Shown: one piece after another, positions 24,217-32,421 of the stretch
How the letters are laid out: each line of letters starts with the position of its first letter
Position numbering within the stretch: position 1 is the stretch's first letter
Source of the DNA: a virus
Reading direction: 5' to 3' (one strand)
Length of the DNA: 58,729 nucleotides
Virus record (IMG/VR): IMGVR_UViG_3300008108_008089
Location: 1-58,729 of that record
Made by a program: the position numbers and the translations under genes
Notes under the pieces: generated by a model
What the model saw: the letters and a program-made list of their open reading frames with translations, nothing else
Database searches by the model: none
What the model was told of the DNA's origin: nothing

Positions 24217-24513
24217 ATGAACAAAGCAGCACTCGAGTCCTACCTACGGAACCTCCTTGGTCAGGTCATCGGCGCAGTAATGATTGTTAGTCAGACCAGT
24301 GGCGTGGGCTCTCCACTCGACTTCGGTTCTGGCGAATGGCTACTTGTAGCCAACGCACTATGGGCATCTGTTATCCCAACGGCACTCCGCTGGATTAACA
24401 AGAAGGACCCAGCATTTGGCCGCATCGCAGTAGCCGCTGCTGCCGAAGTTACTAAGAAACTTGCCACCGAGGCTGCAAAGCCAAAGAAGGCTCCAGCAAA
24501 GAAGAAGTCCTAA
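24217..24513 (+). CDS. holin-like membrane protein (98 aa)
   Basis: A 98-residue protein with two hydrophobic segments (LGQVIGAVMIVSQ and WLLVANALWASVIPTALRW), then DPAFGRIAVAAAAEV and a lysine-rich tail KPKKAPAKKKS. Length, two helices and basic tail fit class II holins. It is far from the endolysin gene, so a different membrane role is also possible. AGAAGGAA precedes the ATG. Confidence 0.55.
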   Translation: MNKAALESYLRNLLGQVIGAVMIVSQTSGVGSPLDFGSGEWLLVANALWASVIPTALRWINKKDPAFGRIAVAAAAEVTKKLATEAAKPKKAPAKKKS

Positions 24514-24531
24514 CAAAGGAATAACTTTAAG

Positions 24532-24720
24532 ATGCCAATGACCCCAGAGGAGCTGAACGCTCACGTTGAGAAGGAGCTCAGCCTTAAAGCTGACATTGAG
24601 AGTTTGGTTACTCTCATGCGTAACGCTGAGTATCGAACCAAAACCGAAAAGATGTATTACGCCGACCAACTCGTTGAGAAGCGTGCAGAACTCAGGAGAC
24701 ATCTCGGCATTGACGAATAG
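24532..24720 (+). CDS. coiled-coil hypothetical protein (62 aa)
   Basis: An all-helical charged 62-residue protein (LNAHVEKELSLKADIESLV..., KRAELRRHLGIDE). Not recognised. Start ATG with AAGGAATAAC upstream; next gene 15 bases away. Confidence 0.55.
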   Translation: MPMTPEELNAHVEKELSLKADIESLVTLMRNAEYRTKTEKMYYADQLVEKRAELRRHLGIDE

Positions 24721-24735
24721 CTGGGGGTAAAAATT

Positions 24736-25728
24736 TTGACCGACCTCCAGATTTTTGACGGCAAGGGTGACGATGAGCCAAATGAACCGCTCATCGACAC
24801 CCCTGTCGACATGCGGCCCGATTTGTCTGAATTGGGTTTTATCGAGCATGACCGCGGCATAGTTGAAGATACCTATGAGAACCGCTTGCTTTTACGCCAA
24901 CATAACTTTCAATGGGTTCCCGTCTATACAGAGAACGGACACCCGACTGGGCTAATTGAGGCCCGCTCCCTTGAGCAGATGAAGGAACGGCGACTCATGT
25001 CGCTCTCCAGCAAAAGGGCCCTATTAAGCGAACCACTTCAGAATAACTCCGATTACTTGACGGGTCTGGATCTGGTTGTTGATTCAGAGGCGTGCAAACT
25101 CGTACCGCCTTGGGTACTCGGCGCGACCCGCGCCTACCTAAAAGAGCAGGAAGATGGCGGACCGCCAACGGCTCGGCGAGCGCCAAAAGCATTACCTATG
25201 CGTTGCCGTGCCCACACATCCGAGGGCATCCGCTGCATGCTGTGGTCATCGGGGCGTATGAAAGATGACGGCTTGTGTCGCCTACACCTTGGCGCGAACA
25301 AGAAGACGGGCGCGGACATCGAACGGGCTCGCAAGAAGCTGATGCAGTCTGCACCCTACGCGGTGGACAAACTTGAAGAACTTATGGAGAACGCCATCTC
25401 CGAGCCAGTCAAACTCAAAGCGGCGACAGAGATTCTTGACCGTGCTGGTATCCGTGCTGGTATGGAGATTGACCTCGGCGTGGAACTTAAAGATTCCCGA
25501 ACACCCGCTGAGATTATTGCTGAACGGCTTGCCCGCTTAAAAGCAGGAGCCACCATTATTCAAGGCGAGCTTGTTGATCACACGGACCAGAAAGAAGCAG
25601 AAGTTGTTTTGGAGTTAACGGAAGAAGACCCCAAAATTTTTACCCCCCAAAGCTCTGATCCGAGCTCGACATCGGAACAACTTTCCCAACCAGCAATCTC
25701 TGAAGAGGAGCTCGACGAGCTACGATGA
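24736..25728 (+). CDS. terminase-small-subunit-like protein (tentative)
   Basis: A 330-residue protein. A middle Cys/His patch (RCRAHTSEGIRCMLWSSGRMKDDGLCRLHLG) may bind zinc. AVDKLEELMENAISEPVKLKAATEILDRAGIRAGMEIDLGV resembles the helical region before the oligomerisation part of small terminase subunits. TTG start directly after a GGGGGTAAAAATTT word. The TGA overlaps the next ATG. The large terminase was not found in this window, so the call stays tentative. Confidence 0.45.
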   Translation: MTDLQIFDGKGDDEPNEPLIDTPVDMRPDLSELGFIEHDRGIVEDTYENRLLLRQHNFQWVPVYTENGHPTGLIEARSLEQMKERRLMSLSSKRALLSEPLQNNSDYLTGLDLVVDSEACKLVPPWVLGATRAYLKEQEDGGPPTARRAPKALPMRCRAHTSEGIRCMLWSSGRMKDDGLCRLHLGANKKTGADIERARKKLMQSAPYAVDKLEELMENAISEPVKLKAATEILDRAGIRAGMEIDLGVELKDSRTPAEIIAERLARLKAGATIIQGELVDHTDQKEAEVVLELTEEDPKIFTPQSSDPSSTSEQLSQPAISEEELDELR

Positions 25729-25931
25729 CAACCGAACAACTTTTGGAATTAGCACAGCTGCACGCAGAGCGGCTCGAGAACGACATCAAGCTGGCCCGCA
25801 CAAGGGACGAACATATTCGAGTAACGGCTCGCGCTAATGAAGCAGCGGAGATGGTTAACGGATTGTTGAAACTTCAATCAAATGAGCCGCAGCCTGTTCG
25901 CAACATCAGCGGCATGGGATTTATAGATTAA
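25725..25931 (+). CDS. helical protein coupled to the terminase-like gene (68 aa)
   Basis: A 68-residue helical protein (LAQLHAERLENDIKLARTRDEHIRVTARANEAAEMVNGLLKL). ATGA overlap with the gene before. A small partner at this position is common in phages; function unknown. Its stop codon is inside a large palindrome. Confidence 0.6.
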   Translation: MTTEQLLELAQLHAERLENDIKLARTRDEHIRVTARANEAAEMVNGLLKLQSNEPQPVRNISGMGFID

Positions 25932-25971
25932 TTACTAAACTATGCTAGGTGCTAGCATAGTTAGTAATTAA
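25928..25971. repeat. long near-perfect palindrome
   Basis: TTAATTACTAAACTATGCTA pairs with TAGCATAGTTAGTAATTAA around a 5-base centre, about 19 bp with one bulged A. It overlaps the stop of the 68-residue gene. There is no T-run, so it may be an operator, an RNA stability element or a weak terminator. Confidence 0.7.
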
Positions 25972-25994
25972 CGGTTTGTCAAGAGGAGAACGGC

Positions 25995-26072
25995 ATGGGA
26001 CGGCTAGAGGGTGACTGCACAAAAGAACCTGCGCCAAAAGACGGCGCGAGCGATATGGACGATTTGCTGTGA
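25995..26072 (+). CDS. 25-residue acidic peptide
   Basis: GAGGAG with 5-base spacing before the ATG and a TGA that overlaps the next GTG (CTGTGA). The peptide is acidic and ends DMDDLL. No family known; the good ribosome-binding site and coupling support translation. Confidence 0.45.
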   Translation: MGRLEGDCTKEPAPKDGASDMDDLL

Positions 26073-26206
26073 GCACCTTCAGTAATTTTTACCCACCGAA
26101 GGCGGCGAGCAAAACGGATTGCTTCTGGTGCGGCGAGGAACTTAATCCAGACGGCGTGTGTAAAAGCTGCGCCACAACTCAACGGCCCGCCTCAACCACT
26201 TCCTAA
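26069..26206 (+). CDS. zinc-ribbon mini-protein (45 aa)
   Basis: C18-FWC21-GEELNPDGVC31-KSC34 is a complete four-cysteine zinc ribbon. The GTG overlaps the stop of the 25-residue peptide. Function unknown; one of many such proteins in this genome. Confidence 0.6.
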   Translation: MSTFSNFYPPKAASKTDCFWCGEELNPDGVCKSCATTQRPASTTS

Positions 26207-26802
26207 TAACGGCGTGCGCCTGAGCGCATACATATATACAAAGGTATGTCGCGTAGTAATTTACACCTAAATTACAACGGTAATAATGCAGGAAGATTTG
26301 ACGGCCAGCTCTGATTAGATCTACACATCCAAATAACTTTTCCAAGCTGTAGCTGAACGTCGGATTTTGTGTGCACGCACAAATATGCAGGAAGGTCACC
26401 AGCACGTAGCTGCAGATCACCGTCAACATCCAAACAACTTGAGACAGCGGCCCGCCGCCAGATCAAGAATTTTTACCCCCTGAAGATGGCCAGCTCCAGA
26501 TCCCTGAACAACTTATGAACAACTTTGGCTGCCAGGTTGACAGAGCTTGACAAGCCAGGTAGGATTAGGTTTTGCAACCTAGCGGCCGCAAAACTAAAAA
26601 GGGCCCTTCAGCTTCCAACTTCCAAATAACTTTTACCATCCCAAGCTGCAGCACCAGGTGCCAGGTTTTTGCAGGGGTAAAAATTTCTGATCGTTTCGGG
26701 CCCGAGCTGTGGAACTTCCAAATAACTTTGTAACTAGATGACAGCTGTAGGTTGCAAACCAAACACTTGCGCAGATAAAAAATTTATAATAGAATCGATG
26801 GC
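26207..26802. other. gene-free region with interspersed repeats
   Basis: No convincing gene. It holds several CCAAATAACTT copies (26330, 26432 as CCAAACAACTT, 26620, 26719), two GGGTAAAAA words, two GCAGGAAGRT blocks (about 26288 and 26384), CACCAGGTGCC and a GATCGTTTCGGGCCCG segment. Parts of this set recur at 36.2-36.7 kb. It ends with TATAAT (26785-26790), a -10 for the next gene. Confidence 0.6.
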
Positions 26803-27099
26803 GTGATAGAGACATTAATACTTTGGCAGTTGACTCGCATTCGAGACGACATAGACAACGACCCTTATGGTGAACAAGACTGGATTGTTGGGATGTTGGT
26901 CTTGGGATCCACACTGTGGCCAGTCGGAGTTTTTCTGGTGGCGAGGCATCACACAGGTCTGAACATCTTTCGTTCCTTACTAGCAGCTGCAGCCTTGGCC
27001 AGCGTTACTCTCTTCATCAACCCGCTTATCTATGTTGTGGTAGCAGTTGTTTTCTTTGTCGGAGCGATTTGCTATTTTGACAGGGAGAACATAGAATAG
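26803..27099 (+). CDS. multi-helix membrane protein (98 aa)
   Basis: A 98-residue protein with a charged N-terminus (RIRDDIDNDPYGEQD) and three hydrophobic segments (about 28-46, 55-72 and 73-90). Not recognised. GTG start 12 bases after a perfect TATAAT, so the leader is very short and has no ribosome-binding site. Confidence 0.6.
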   Translation: MIETLILWQLTRIRDDIDNDPYGEQDWIVGMLVLGSTLWPVGVFLVARHHTGLNIFRSLLAAAALASVTLFINPLIYVVVAVVFFVGAICYFDRENIE

Positions 27100-27141
27100 T
27101 TTCTGAAGCACCTGCTTCAACAAAATGACGGAAGGACAACC

Positions 27142-27447
27142 GTGTCAACAATTACAAAAGTAGCGGCATTACCTCAATGCGACTTCTGCACAGATAAAGC
27201 AAGATTTGACGGCATGACAACATACGGCCCGTGGGGCAATATGTGTGAACCACACTTCGATACATACGGCGTCGGCTTAGGAACAGGCAAGGGCCAGCGG
27301 CTCGTCGAAGAAGGAGAAGATGTTGTGATGTCGTGGGGCGAGCTCGCGGATCTCAATCACGGCAAGCAAGTAGAACTATTCGGTTTCTGCAGTTGCGAAG
27401 ACTTAGAACCGCACGAATACCCGTATGAAGATTGCGGGCGTGCATGA
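27142..27447 (+). CDS. conserved actinophage zinc protein (101 aa)
   Basis: LPQCDFCTDKARFDGMTTYGPWGNMCEPHFDTYGVGLGTGKGQRLV matches a family often seen in actinophages; the CxxC and CxxH probably bind zinc, with more cysteines near the end (FCSCEDLEPHEYPYEDC). Function unknown. GTG with GGAAGGA upstream; TGA overlaps the next ATG. Confidence 0.7.
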   Translation: MSTITKVAALPQCDFCTDKARFDGMTTYGPWGNMCEPHFDTYGVGLGTGKGQRLVEEGEDVVMSWGELADLNHGKQVELFGFCSCEDLEPHEYPYEDCGRA

Positions 27448-27857
27448 GAGTGCCGAGCAAGTTGTATCACGCAGCACCAGAGTGCGTGTTCACGGACATC
27501 AACGGCGAGGGATTAAAGTCCCACTTCGGAGAAATTTACGCGGCGTGTACTCCTGCGGATGCAATGAATTTTATGTGGTTCAGACTTCTAGACCACCCGC
27601 ACTACAAGTTCGAGAACGGCAAGGTAGTCGGCATGGACTTAGAACGGCATGACCGCATCTACGTATTTGAAATTTCAACTAACGGCACGTCCAAACAACG
27701 GTGGCGTGCTGGGACTGACCACTCCGCTGCATTCTTTGGCGGCGCGGAGAGTTGGGTGTACGCGGGTAAAAAGATTGAACGGCACGCCCTAACGGGAGTC
27801 TCGTACTTCACCCGTGAGATGGTGGAGTCAGCAAGATCCGCTGCAGCGTCGAAGTAA
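27444..27857 (+). CDS. hypothetical protein (137 aa)
   Basis: A soluble 137-residue protein (SKLYHAAPECVFTDINGEGLKSHFGEIYAACTPADAMNFMWFRLLDH...). The early YHAxP...I...GL resembles folds of small ADP-ribosyl-type or RES-like proteins, but catalytic residues cannot be assigned, so it stays unassigned. ATGA coupling with the gene before. Confidence 0.55.
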   Translation: MRVPSKLYHAAPECVFTDINGEGLKSHFGEIYAACTPADAMNFMWFRLLDHPHYKFENGKVVGMDLERHDRIYVFEISTNGTSKQRWRAGTDHSAAFFGGAESWVYAGKKIERHALTGVSYFTREMVESARSAAASK

Positions 27858-27871
27858 CATCCAAATAACTT

Positions 27872-27910
27872 AAACCCGTGGAGCTCACTGCGAGCCCACG
27901 GGTTTATTAT
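27872..27910 (+). terminator. rho-independent terminator
   Basis: AAACCCGTGG(A)GCTC pairs with GAGCCCACGGGTTT (27872-27905), 14 bp with one bulge, followed by ATTATTTT. The same TATTAT may serve as -10 for the gene at 27917. Confidence 0.75.
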
Positions 27911-27916
27911 TTTGCT

Positions 27917-28096
27917 ATGGGTAAAAAAGAACGGGATGAACTGCGTCGTTTAACACGGGGCGTGCCTGGAAATTATGTGCAGAACCAGAAGTCCCAAGTC
28001 TTTGAAGACCGACGCACGAAGCGTCGTAGAACCCGCGGGGTAAAAAACTCAGAGGCCATCAGTGAATCGGCCGATCACGATTCAACTTCCAAATAA
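27917..28096 (+). CDS. basic hypothetical protein (59 aa)
   Basis: A 59-residue Arg/Lys-rich protein (GKKERDELRRLTRGVPGNYVQNQKSQVFEDRRTKRRRTRG), possibly nucleic-acid-binding. ATG exactly six bases after TATTAT, a leaderless start. The longer form from 27878 would be inside the terminator and is rejected. Confidence 0.5.
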   Translation: MGKKERDELRRLTRGVPGNYVQNQKSQVFEDRRTKRRRTRGVKNSEAISESADHDSTSK

Positions 28097-28232
28097 CTCA
28101 AAACCACAGAACCACAGCAAAAACCCAACTCCTCAGATTTTTACTCACGCTCAAATCGCCAGGGCCCCAGGCCAGTCCAAACTTCCAAATAACTTTTTGA
28201 TTACCAAGATGTCTAGTCAGGTGTGGCGAGAT

Positions 28233-28261
28233 TTGCTTTTATCAGGTAGATGATGTAATGT
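28233..28261 (+). promoter_or_regulatory. promoter of the GCAGGAAGRTG family (variant)
   Basis: TTGCTT, 17-base spacer containing CAGGTAGATG, TAATGT. It feeds a leader with AACGACGAAGGG before the ATG at 28296. The gap 28097-28232 holds two CCAAATAACTT copies and no gene. Confidence 0.6.
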
Positions 28262-28295
28262 TTGTTATGCCAAGTAAAACGACGAAGGGATACAA

Positions 28296-28493
28296 ATGGC
28301 AAAGGTAGTGAACATAAGCACCATCTCGAAAGATGATTTCGAGGGAATGATTTCTGCGTTCATCACAGATGAGCAGTGGGAAAAAGTTGCTGACGAACTA
28401 GAAGGTCGTGCCGAAAACTTTCTTGATGGTTTGCTCAGCGACATCATTGAAGATTACAAAGAAGGCGTAGGTGTCTTTGATGATGAACTGTAA
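28296..28493 (+). CDS. acidic hypothetical protein (65 aa)
   Basis: A 65-residue acidic helical protein (ISKDDFEGMISAFITDEQWEKVADELEG). Not recognised. It follows the typical ACGACGAAGGG leader and its end overlaps the next zinc mini-gene by 11 bases. Confidence 0.6.
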   Translation: MAKVVNISTISKDDFEGMISAFITDEQWEKVADELEGRAENFLDGLLSDIIEDYKEGVGVFDDEL

Positions 28494-28566
28494 TTGGTGC
28501 GGAGATGAAATAAAGTCAGGCTTATACGAAAATCACAAATGCATAGAAGAAAACGAGGAGAACTAA
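28483..28566 (+). CDS. 27-residue zinc knuckle peptide
   Basis: C3-NWC6-GDEIKSGLYENH18-KC20: a minimal CxxC...HxC site. It overlaps the gene before and ends directly at the next ATG (TAAATG), all signs of a coupled operon. Confidence 0.5.
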   Translation: MNCNWCGDEIKSGLYENHKCIEENEEN

Positions 28567-28812
28567 ATGGCGACCTATAAAATCTATGCGACCCTCACCA
28601 AAGAGTATGTGGTTGAGGTGGGCGAGGCAGAGAGTGAAGACGACGCCATCAACAAACTTGATGACTGGATTTCAGATGACTTCGAGGATTATGAAATCAA
28701 CGCCAAGTGGGATTTTGTTGCTGTCAATACTGACTGCTGTTCCCACGACTCTCACGAAAACTATTGCGATTGTTGTATGAGCACTTGCGAAAAGTGCGGA
28801 GATGTGAAATAA
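28567..28812 (+). CDS. hypothetical protein with Cys-rich tail (81 aa)
   Basis: The N-terminal 50 residues look like a small alpha/beta domain (KIYATLTKEYVVEVGEAESEDDAINKLDDW), the tail is Cys/His-rich (DCCSHDSHENYCDCCMSTCEKCGD) and likely binds zinc. GGAG precedes the ATG. Function unknown. Confidence 0.6.
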   Translation: MATYKIYATLTKEYVVEVGEAESEDDAINKLDDWISDDFEDYEINAKWDFVAVNTDCCSHDSHENYCDCCMSTCEKCGDVK

Positions 28813-28858
28813 TAAACCTGTTCCAAATGGAACTATCCAAAACGACGAAAGGATAAAA

Positions 28859-29581
28859 ATGCCAAACTGGGTATTCAACAACCTGACTATTACAGGTGAA
28901 GAGCAAGACCTCAAGAAGTTTGCTGAGAAGGCAAGCAAGCCACACCAGTCCTACTGGATGGATTGGACAACAAATGAACAGAAAGAAGAAACTGAAAGCA
29001 GAGTTATTTCTTTCTGGAACTTCAAAGAGCCAGAGAACAAGCAACTTTACTTTGCTAACTCTGACTACAAGCCTGAAGGCTATGACCAACTAAGTGTTGA
29101 AGAGAAGATGGCTATCTCTATGCAATTCAAGTCAGATGGTTGGTATGACTGGAACTGCCGTGAGTGGGGCACGAAGTGGGATGCAAGCGACCCATACCTT
29201 GAAGACAACAGCGAGAAGGGCGAACTCCGTTATTCCTTTAGCACGGCTTGGTCTCCTGCGGAGGGTGCATACCAAGCAATGGTTGAACAGCACCCAGAAC
29301 TGTCCTTTGAGTTTGATTGCGAAGAGGAGCAAGGCTGGGGTGTGAAGTTTGCCAGCGAGAACGGCGAGTTGATTGTGGTGGAGGAGTGGGACATCCCAAA
29401 TAGCCACGCTGATTATGTGGCGAGGGATAACGCAGACGGATGTTCCTGTGCCCACTATTCGGATGAACCCGAGGAGTGGTATGAGGACTGCCCTGACCGA
29501 GAAGAACGGCTCGCCCAAGAAGCCAAAAAGACGGAAGAAGTAGTTCAGAAGTTTGAAGACATCAGCGAGATGATTGTCTAA
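28859..29581 (+). CDS. Api92/DUF1281 (YubB ferredoxin-like) protein
   Basis: A 240-residue protein with the family start MPNWVFNNLTITGEEQDL, a WYDWNCREWGTKWDASDP core and FSTAWSPAEGAYQAMVEQHPELSFEFDCEEEQGWG. These match the YubB ferredoxin-like family found in plasmids and phages, which has no assigned activity. Leader AACGACGAAAGGA. Confidence 0.75.
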   Translation: MPNWVFNNLTITGEEQDLKKFAEKASKPHQSYWMDWTTNEQKEETESRVISFWNFKEPENKQLYFANSDYKPEGYDQLSVEEKMAISMQFKSDGWYDWNCREWGTKWDASDPYLEDNSEKGELRYSFSTAWSPAEGAYQAMVEQHPELSFEFDCEEEQGWGVKFASENGELIVVEEWDIPNSHADYVARDNADGCSCAHYSDEPEEWYEDCPDREERLAQEAKKTEEVVQKFEDISEMIV

Positions 29582-29595
29582 GAACGGCACGGCGT

Positions 29596-29619
29596 GGGTG
29601 GGGTAAAAAAGCCCCACCC
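29596..29619 (+). terminator. GC-rich hairpin
   Basis: GGGTGGGG (29596-29603) pairs with CCCCACCC (29612-29619) around TAAAAAAG. No T-run follows, so termination would be weak. A GGGTAAAAA word lies in the stem-loop junction. Confidence 0.6.
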
Positions 29620-29672
29620 ATACCAAACGGCAGGGTAGTATTAGTTTATTGAAACGGAAGGGTAAAAACGGG

Positions 29673-30014
29673 ATGGAAGAGAACGAGATTCTAGACGCGG
29701 AGCTTGTAGAAGACGGCTCGCCTATAGAGGTAAAAATAGTAGACCCGCAGCCTGTAGAGCGCTCGCTAGGTTACTTCGCGCTTGACGGGAACTACGGAGA
29801 CGCTAGCGGTCTGCTCGTATTGGAAACTACATTTTGGAGAGAAGTAGATTGGGAAATCCTCGAGTCAGCATCGGATAGCCAGCGTGCAAATGTCGCACGG
29901 TTAATAACGGAGTCCTACGAGAAGCCTGAGGAGATGTCGGTGTTGTATGACAAGTTCGAGCAATACGGTATTGACCTCGATAACTTTATGCCGCGGGACC
30001 AGCTTGACAGTTAG
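29673..30014 (+). CDS. acidic hypothetical protein (113 aa)
   Basis: A 113-residue acidic protein (ENEILDAELVEDGSPIEVKIVDPQPVERSLGYFALDGNYGDASG). Not recognised. ATG at 29673 follows ACGGGTAAAAACGGG; an in-frame TTG at 29649 would lengthen it by 8 residues. Confidence 0.55.
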   Translation: MEENEILDAELVEDGSPIEVKIVDPQPVERSLGYFALDGNYGDASGLLVLETTFWREVDWEILESASDSQRANVARLITESYEKPEEMSVLYDKFEQYGIDLDNFMPRDQLDS

Positions 30015-30071
30015 GCCCTTGATAGGGTAAAAATCTTACGTGGGTTTCTTCGTCGTTATCCCACGTAGACC

Positions 30072-30104
30072 TGAGCAAGTCACAAAACTGCTCACCTTTT
30101 TTTT
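30072..30104 (+). terminator. rho-independent terminator
   Basis: TGAGCAAGT pairs with ACTGCTCA with one bulge, then CC and eight T (30097-30104). A second hairpin TACGTGGG/CCCACGTA (30037-30067) precedes it. Confidence 0.85.
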
Positions 30105-30166
30105 GGCGCTCGCCATTTTTATCCCCACAGGGTCAGGAAATAAATCAAAAAGTTTTGGTGTTCTAC

Positions 30167-30195
30167 TTGACAATGGCAGGAAGATGAAATAATCT
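30167..30195 (+). promoter_or_regulatory. promoter with GCAGGAAGATG spacer element
   Basis: TTGACA (30167-30172), GCAGGAAGATG (30176-30186) within a 17-base spacer, TAATCT (30190-30195). It drives the gene at 30226 through the AACGACGAAAGGA leader. Confidence 0.8.
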
Positions 30196-30225
30196 TTTCC
30201 TGTCAAACGACGAAAGGACACCCAA

Positions 30226-30717
30226 ATGGGATACACCCATTATCTAAAAAGAAGTCTCGATAGTAACGAGCCTGAACTTTATGAAAAGGTTCGTAAAGGT
30301 TTTATCGAGTTAGTAAAAAAAGCTGACCTCAATGGCATAACAGTTGCAGATGCTTTTGGAGAAAAAGCAGGTGCGTGGCAAGCAGATGGCGAGCGCATCG
30401 CTTTCAATGGCATTGAACCACAAGCGTGTGAAACTTTTCATTTCTCTCAGATAGTGCCACCTGCACCTGATTGGGATAAAGATGCAAAAACTTCTTTCAA
30501 CTTTTGCAAAACACAAATGCACCCTTACGACACTTTAGTTTGTGCAACCCTAATACTCATCAAAGATGTTTTTGGGAAGCAAGTTGAAGTTTCCTCAGAT
30601 GGGGGGTGGGAAGAGTGGTCTGAGGGTCTAGCCCTCTACACCTCAGTTTTCGGAAAGACCACGACACCTGAAAATCTTTTTGCTGAAGAGTTTGCACATT
30701 TAGCAGAGAGATGGTAG
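30226..30717 (+). CDS. conserved phage protein (163 aa)
   Basis: A 163-residue protein with MGYTHYLKRS, FNGIEPQACETFHFSQ, FNFCKTQMHPYDTLVCATLILIKDVFG and a following VSSDGGWEEWSEG. This arrangement is known from many uncharacterised phage proteins; no activity assigned. Confidence 0.65.
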   Translation: MGYTHYLKRSLDSNEPELYEKVRKGFIELVKKADLNGITVADAFGEKAGAWQADGERIAFNGIEPQACETFHFSQIVPPAPDWDKDAKTSFNFCKTQMHPYDTLVCATLILIKDVFGKQVEVSSDGGWEEWSEGLALYTSVFGKTTTPENLFAEEFAHLAERW

Positions 30718-30758
30718 ATTAGTTTTCACTAGCACCAACAACGACGAAAGGACACCCA

Positions 30759-31214
30759 ATGCTAGATAACACGAAAGAAGTTCAGGGCGTAGGAGTTTAT
30801 GCAGAGTTCCGTAAGCCCGGAGCAACAATGCAAATAATCATCACCCCTGATGGTTACACAACAGATGGCAAAGATGTTCCTGCCAATTTGTTTCGCAGAG
30901 TGGTAACACCTGCTTCCCCAAAGAAACAATGGCGTAACTCTCCAATACCTAATCACGCAATAACTGAATTAGGTGGAGTAATGCTTGATGATGAAAAGAA
31001 AGAAGCGTTTGCTACTCAAAGATTGTTTTTCGCTATGGATTTGTTTGATGCGATAAACAATGGTGGTTGGCAGATTGTAAAAGATGCTTTCCTTGTGGAA
31101 GTATCAAAAAAGGATTTAGAAGAAATCCGAACAGGTAAGACACCCAACAAGTTGCTTTATCGCATTGGTTTAGTGCGTGAAGCAAGCGAGTTCCCTGAAG
31201 AACTCATAGCGTAG
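30759..31214 (+). CDS. hypothetical protein (151 aa)
   Basis: A soluble 151-residue protein, not recognised. Leader AACGACGAAAGGACACCCA before ATG is nearly identical to that of the gene at 30226. It lies directly before the MoxR gene and may belong to that system. Confidence 0.6.
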   Translation: MLDNTKEVQGVGVYAEFRKPGATMQIIITPDGYTTDGKDVPANLFRRVVTPASPKKQWRNSPIPNHAITELGGVMLDDEKKEAFATQRLFFAMDLFDAINNGGWQIVKDAFLVEVSKKDLEEIRTGKTPNKLLYRIGLVREASEFPEELIA

Positions 31215-31234
31215 AGAGAAAAGGACATAGGGAA

Positions 31235-32278
31235 ATGGAAAATGTAAATCTTAGAGAAAAATACTCTTCACTAGGTGGGAGTAGCACACTATGGCAATTC
31301 GCTGAAGAAGTTGTTGCACAGGCAGTATCTGAGAGTTCAACAAAAACTCTTTCAGCAGTAGTGAACCCTGCGGGGCGTTATGTTGCTCGCGCAAGTGGTT
31401 CTGACAGAGCGCCACGCAAGTCAAAGCAAGTTATTAGTGTCGAGAGTATGGAAGGCGCTGAGTCTTATGCTCGACCAAATGGCGATTTGTATTTTGGTCG
31501 CAAGTGGGGCGAACACTCAGATGTTATGGCACTTCGCAAAGCGAGAGAAATGACAATGAAGTCTTTCGCAGGTGAAGGTGGTTCTCCAATGTTCGCACTT
31601 ATTTATGGCGCTCCGGGTTGCGGAAAAACTGCGATGGTCGAAGCAGCGTTTGGTGAAGATGTTGTCACACTTATGGGAACAGGTGACACAGAAGTCGCTG
31701 ACTTAGTTGGTGGCTATGTCCAAACTCCAAGTGGTGGTTTCGATTGGGTTGATGGTGGTTTGATAGATGCCGCCGTCAATGGCAAAGTTTATTTCATTGA
31801 CGAAATTGGTTTGATTGACCCAAAGGTTTTGTCACTTGCTTATGGTTTGATGGACGGACGACGCGAGTTAGTTGTCACCGCAAATCCTGAGCGTGGCACT
31901 ATCAAGGCTCACGAAAACTTTTTCGTAGTCGCTGCGACAAATCCAAATGCTCCGGGAGTTAGACTTTCTGAAGCGTTGTTATCTCGTTTCACTATTCAAG
32001 TTGAAATGACTACTGATTGGGCGCTCGCAAAAAAGCTTGGAGTTCCAACTGCGATGGTTACTGCTTCACAAAATCTTGCTAAGAAGCAAGTATCAAATGA
32101 AGTTTCTTGGTCTCCACAAATGCGAGAACTTATTGCTTTCCGAGATGTTGCGAAAACTTTTGGCAATACTTTCGCTATCTCGAACCTTCTTGCCTCTGCC
32201 CCCGAAATAGACAGACCTGTCGTTGCCGATGTGCTGACAAGGGCTTATGGGGAAGAGGTCAAGCCAGCGAAAATCTAA
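31235..32278 (+). CDS. MoxR/CbbQ-type AAA+ ATPase
   Basis: A 347-residue AAA+ protein: Walker A GAPGCGKT (125-132), Walker B VYFIDE (D189, E190), sensor-1 AATNPN (234-239) and arginine finger LLSRF (R251). The extended IGLIDPKVLSLAYGLMDGRR after Walker B is typical of the MoxR/CbbQ/dynein-like (AAA_5) group. Such ATPases act as chaperones with a vWA partner; the vWA gene follows. GGAAA leader; N-terminal 90 residues are not conserved. Confidence 0.85.
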   Translation: MENVNLREKYSSLGGSSTLWQFAEEVVAQAVSESSTKTLSAVVNPAGRYVARASGSDRAPRKSKQVISVESMEGAESYARPNGDLYFGRKWGEHSDVMALRKAREMTMKSFAGEGGSPMFALIYGAPGCGKTAMVEAAFGEDVVTLMGTGDTEVADLVGGYVQTPSGGFDWVDGGLIDAAVNGKVYFIDEIGLIDPKVLSLAYGLMDGRRELVVTANPERGTIKAHENFFVVAATNPNAPGVRLSEALLSRFTIQVEMTTDWALAKKLGVPTAMVTASQNLAKKQVSNEVSWSPQMRELIAFRDVAKTFGNTFAISNLLASAPEIDRPVVADVLTRAYGEEVKPAKI

Positions 32279-32308
32279 CCCCTATGTCGGATTTTCGTTG
32301 AACAGGTG

Positions 32309-32337
32309 GGGGGCGCTTCATTGGGTGTCGCGCCCCC
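32309..32337 (+). terminator. GC-rich hairpin between MoxR and vWA genes
   Basis: GGGGGCGC (32309-32316) with GCGCCCCC (32330-32337), 8 bp. It follows a smaller GCGAAAATC/GATTTTCG(T) hairpin just after the MoxR stop. Together they probably end or attenuate the MoxR transcript before the new promoter. Confidence 0.6.
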
Positions 32338-32349
32338 TACTCTCCCTAC

Positions 32350-32377
32350 TTGACACCCAAAGCATTTTCATTATAGT
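32350..32377 (+). promoter_or_regulatory. strong promoter for the vWA gene
   Basis: TTGACA (32350-32355), 16-base spacer, TATAGT (32372-32377). The spacer lacks the GCAGGAAG element. GGAACGACGAA precedes the ATG. Confidence 0.75.
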
Positions 32378-32421
32378 ATTTACCTGTCTCGGACAAAGAC
32401 ATAAATGGAAGGAACGACGAA

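Noticed and set aside
24736-25728. Firm call as small terminase subunit
   Set aside because: Only a short helical stretch fits, the Cys/His patch is unusual, and no large terminase gene was found nearby.
25979-26182. Minus-strand open frame of 67 codons
   Set aside because: It is the shadow of the 25-residue peptide and the 45-residue zinc-ribbon gene on the plus strand, which have coupling and a ribosome-binding site.
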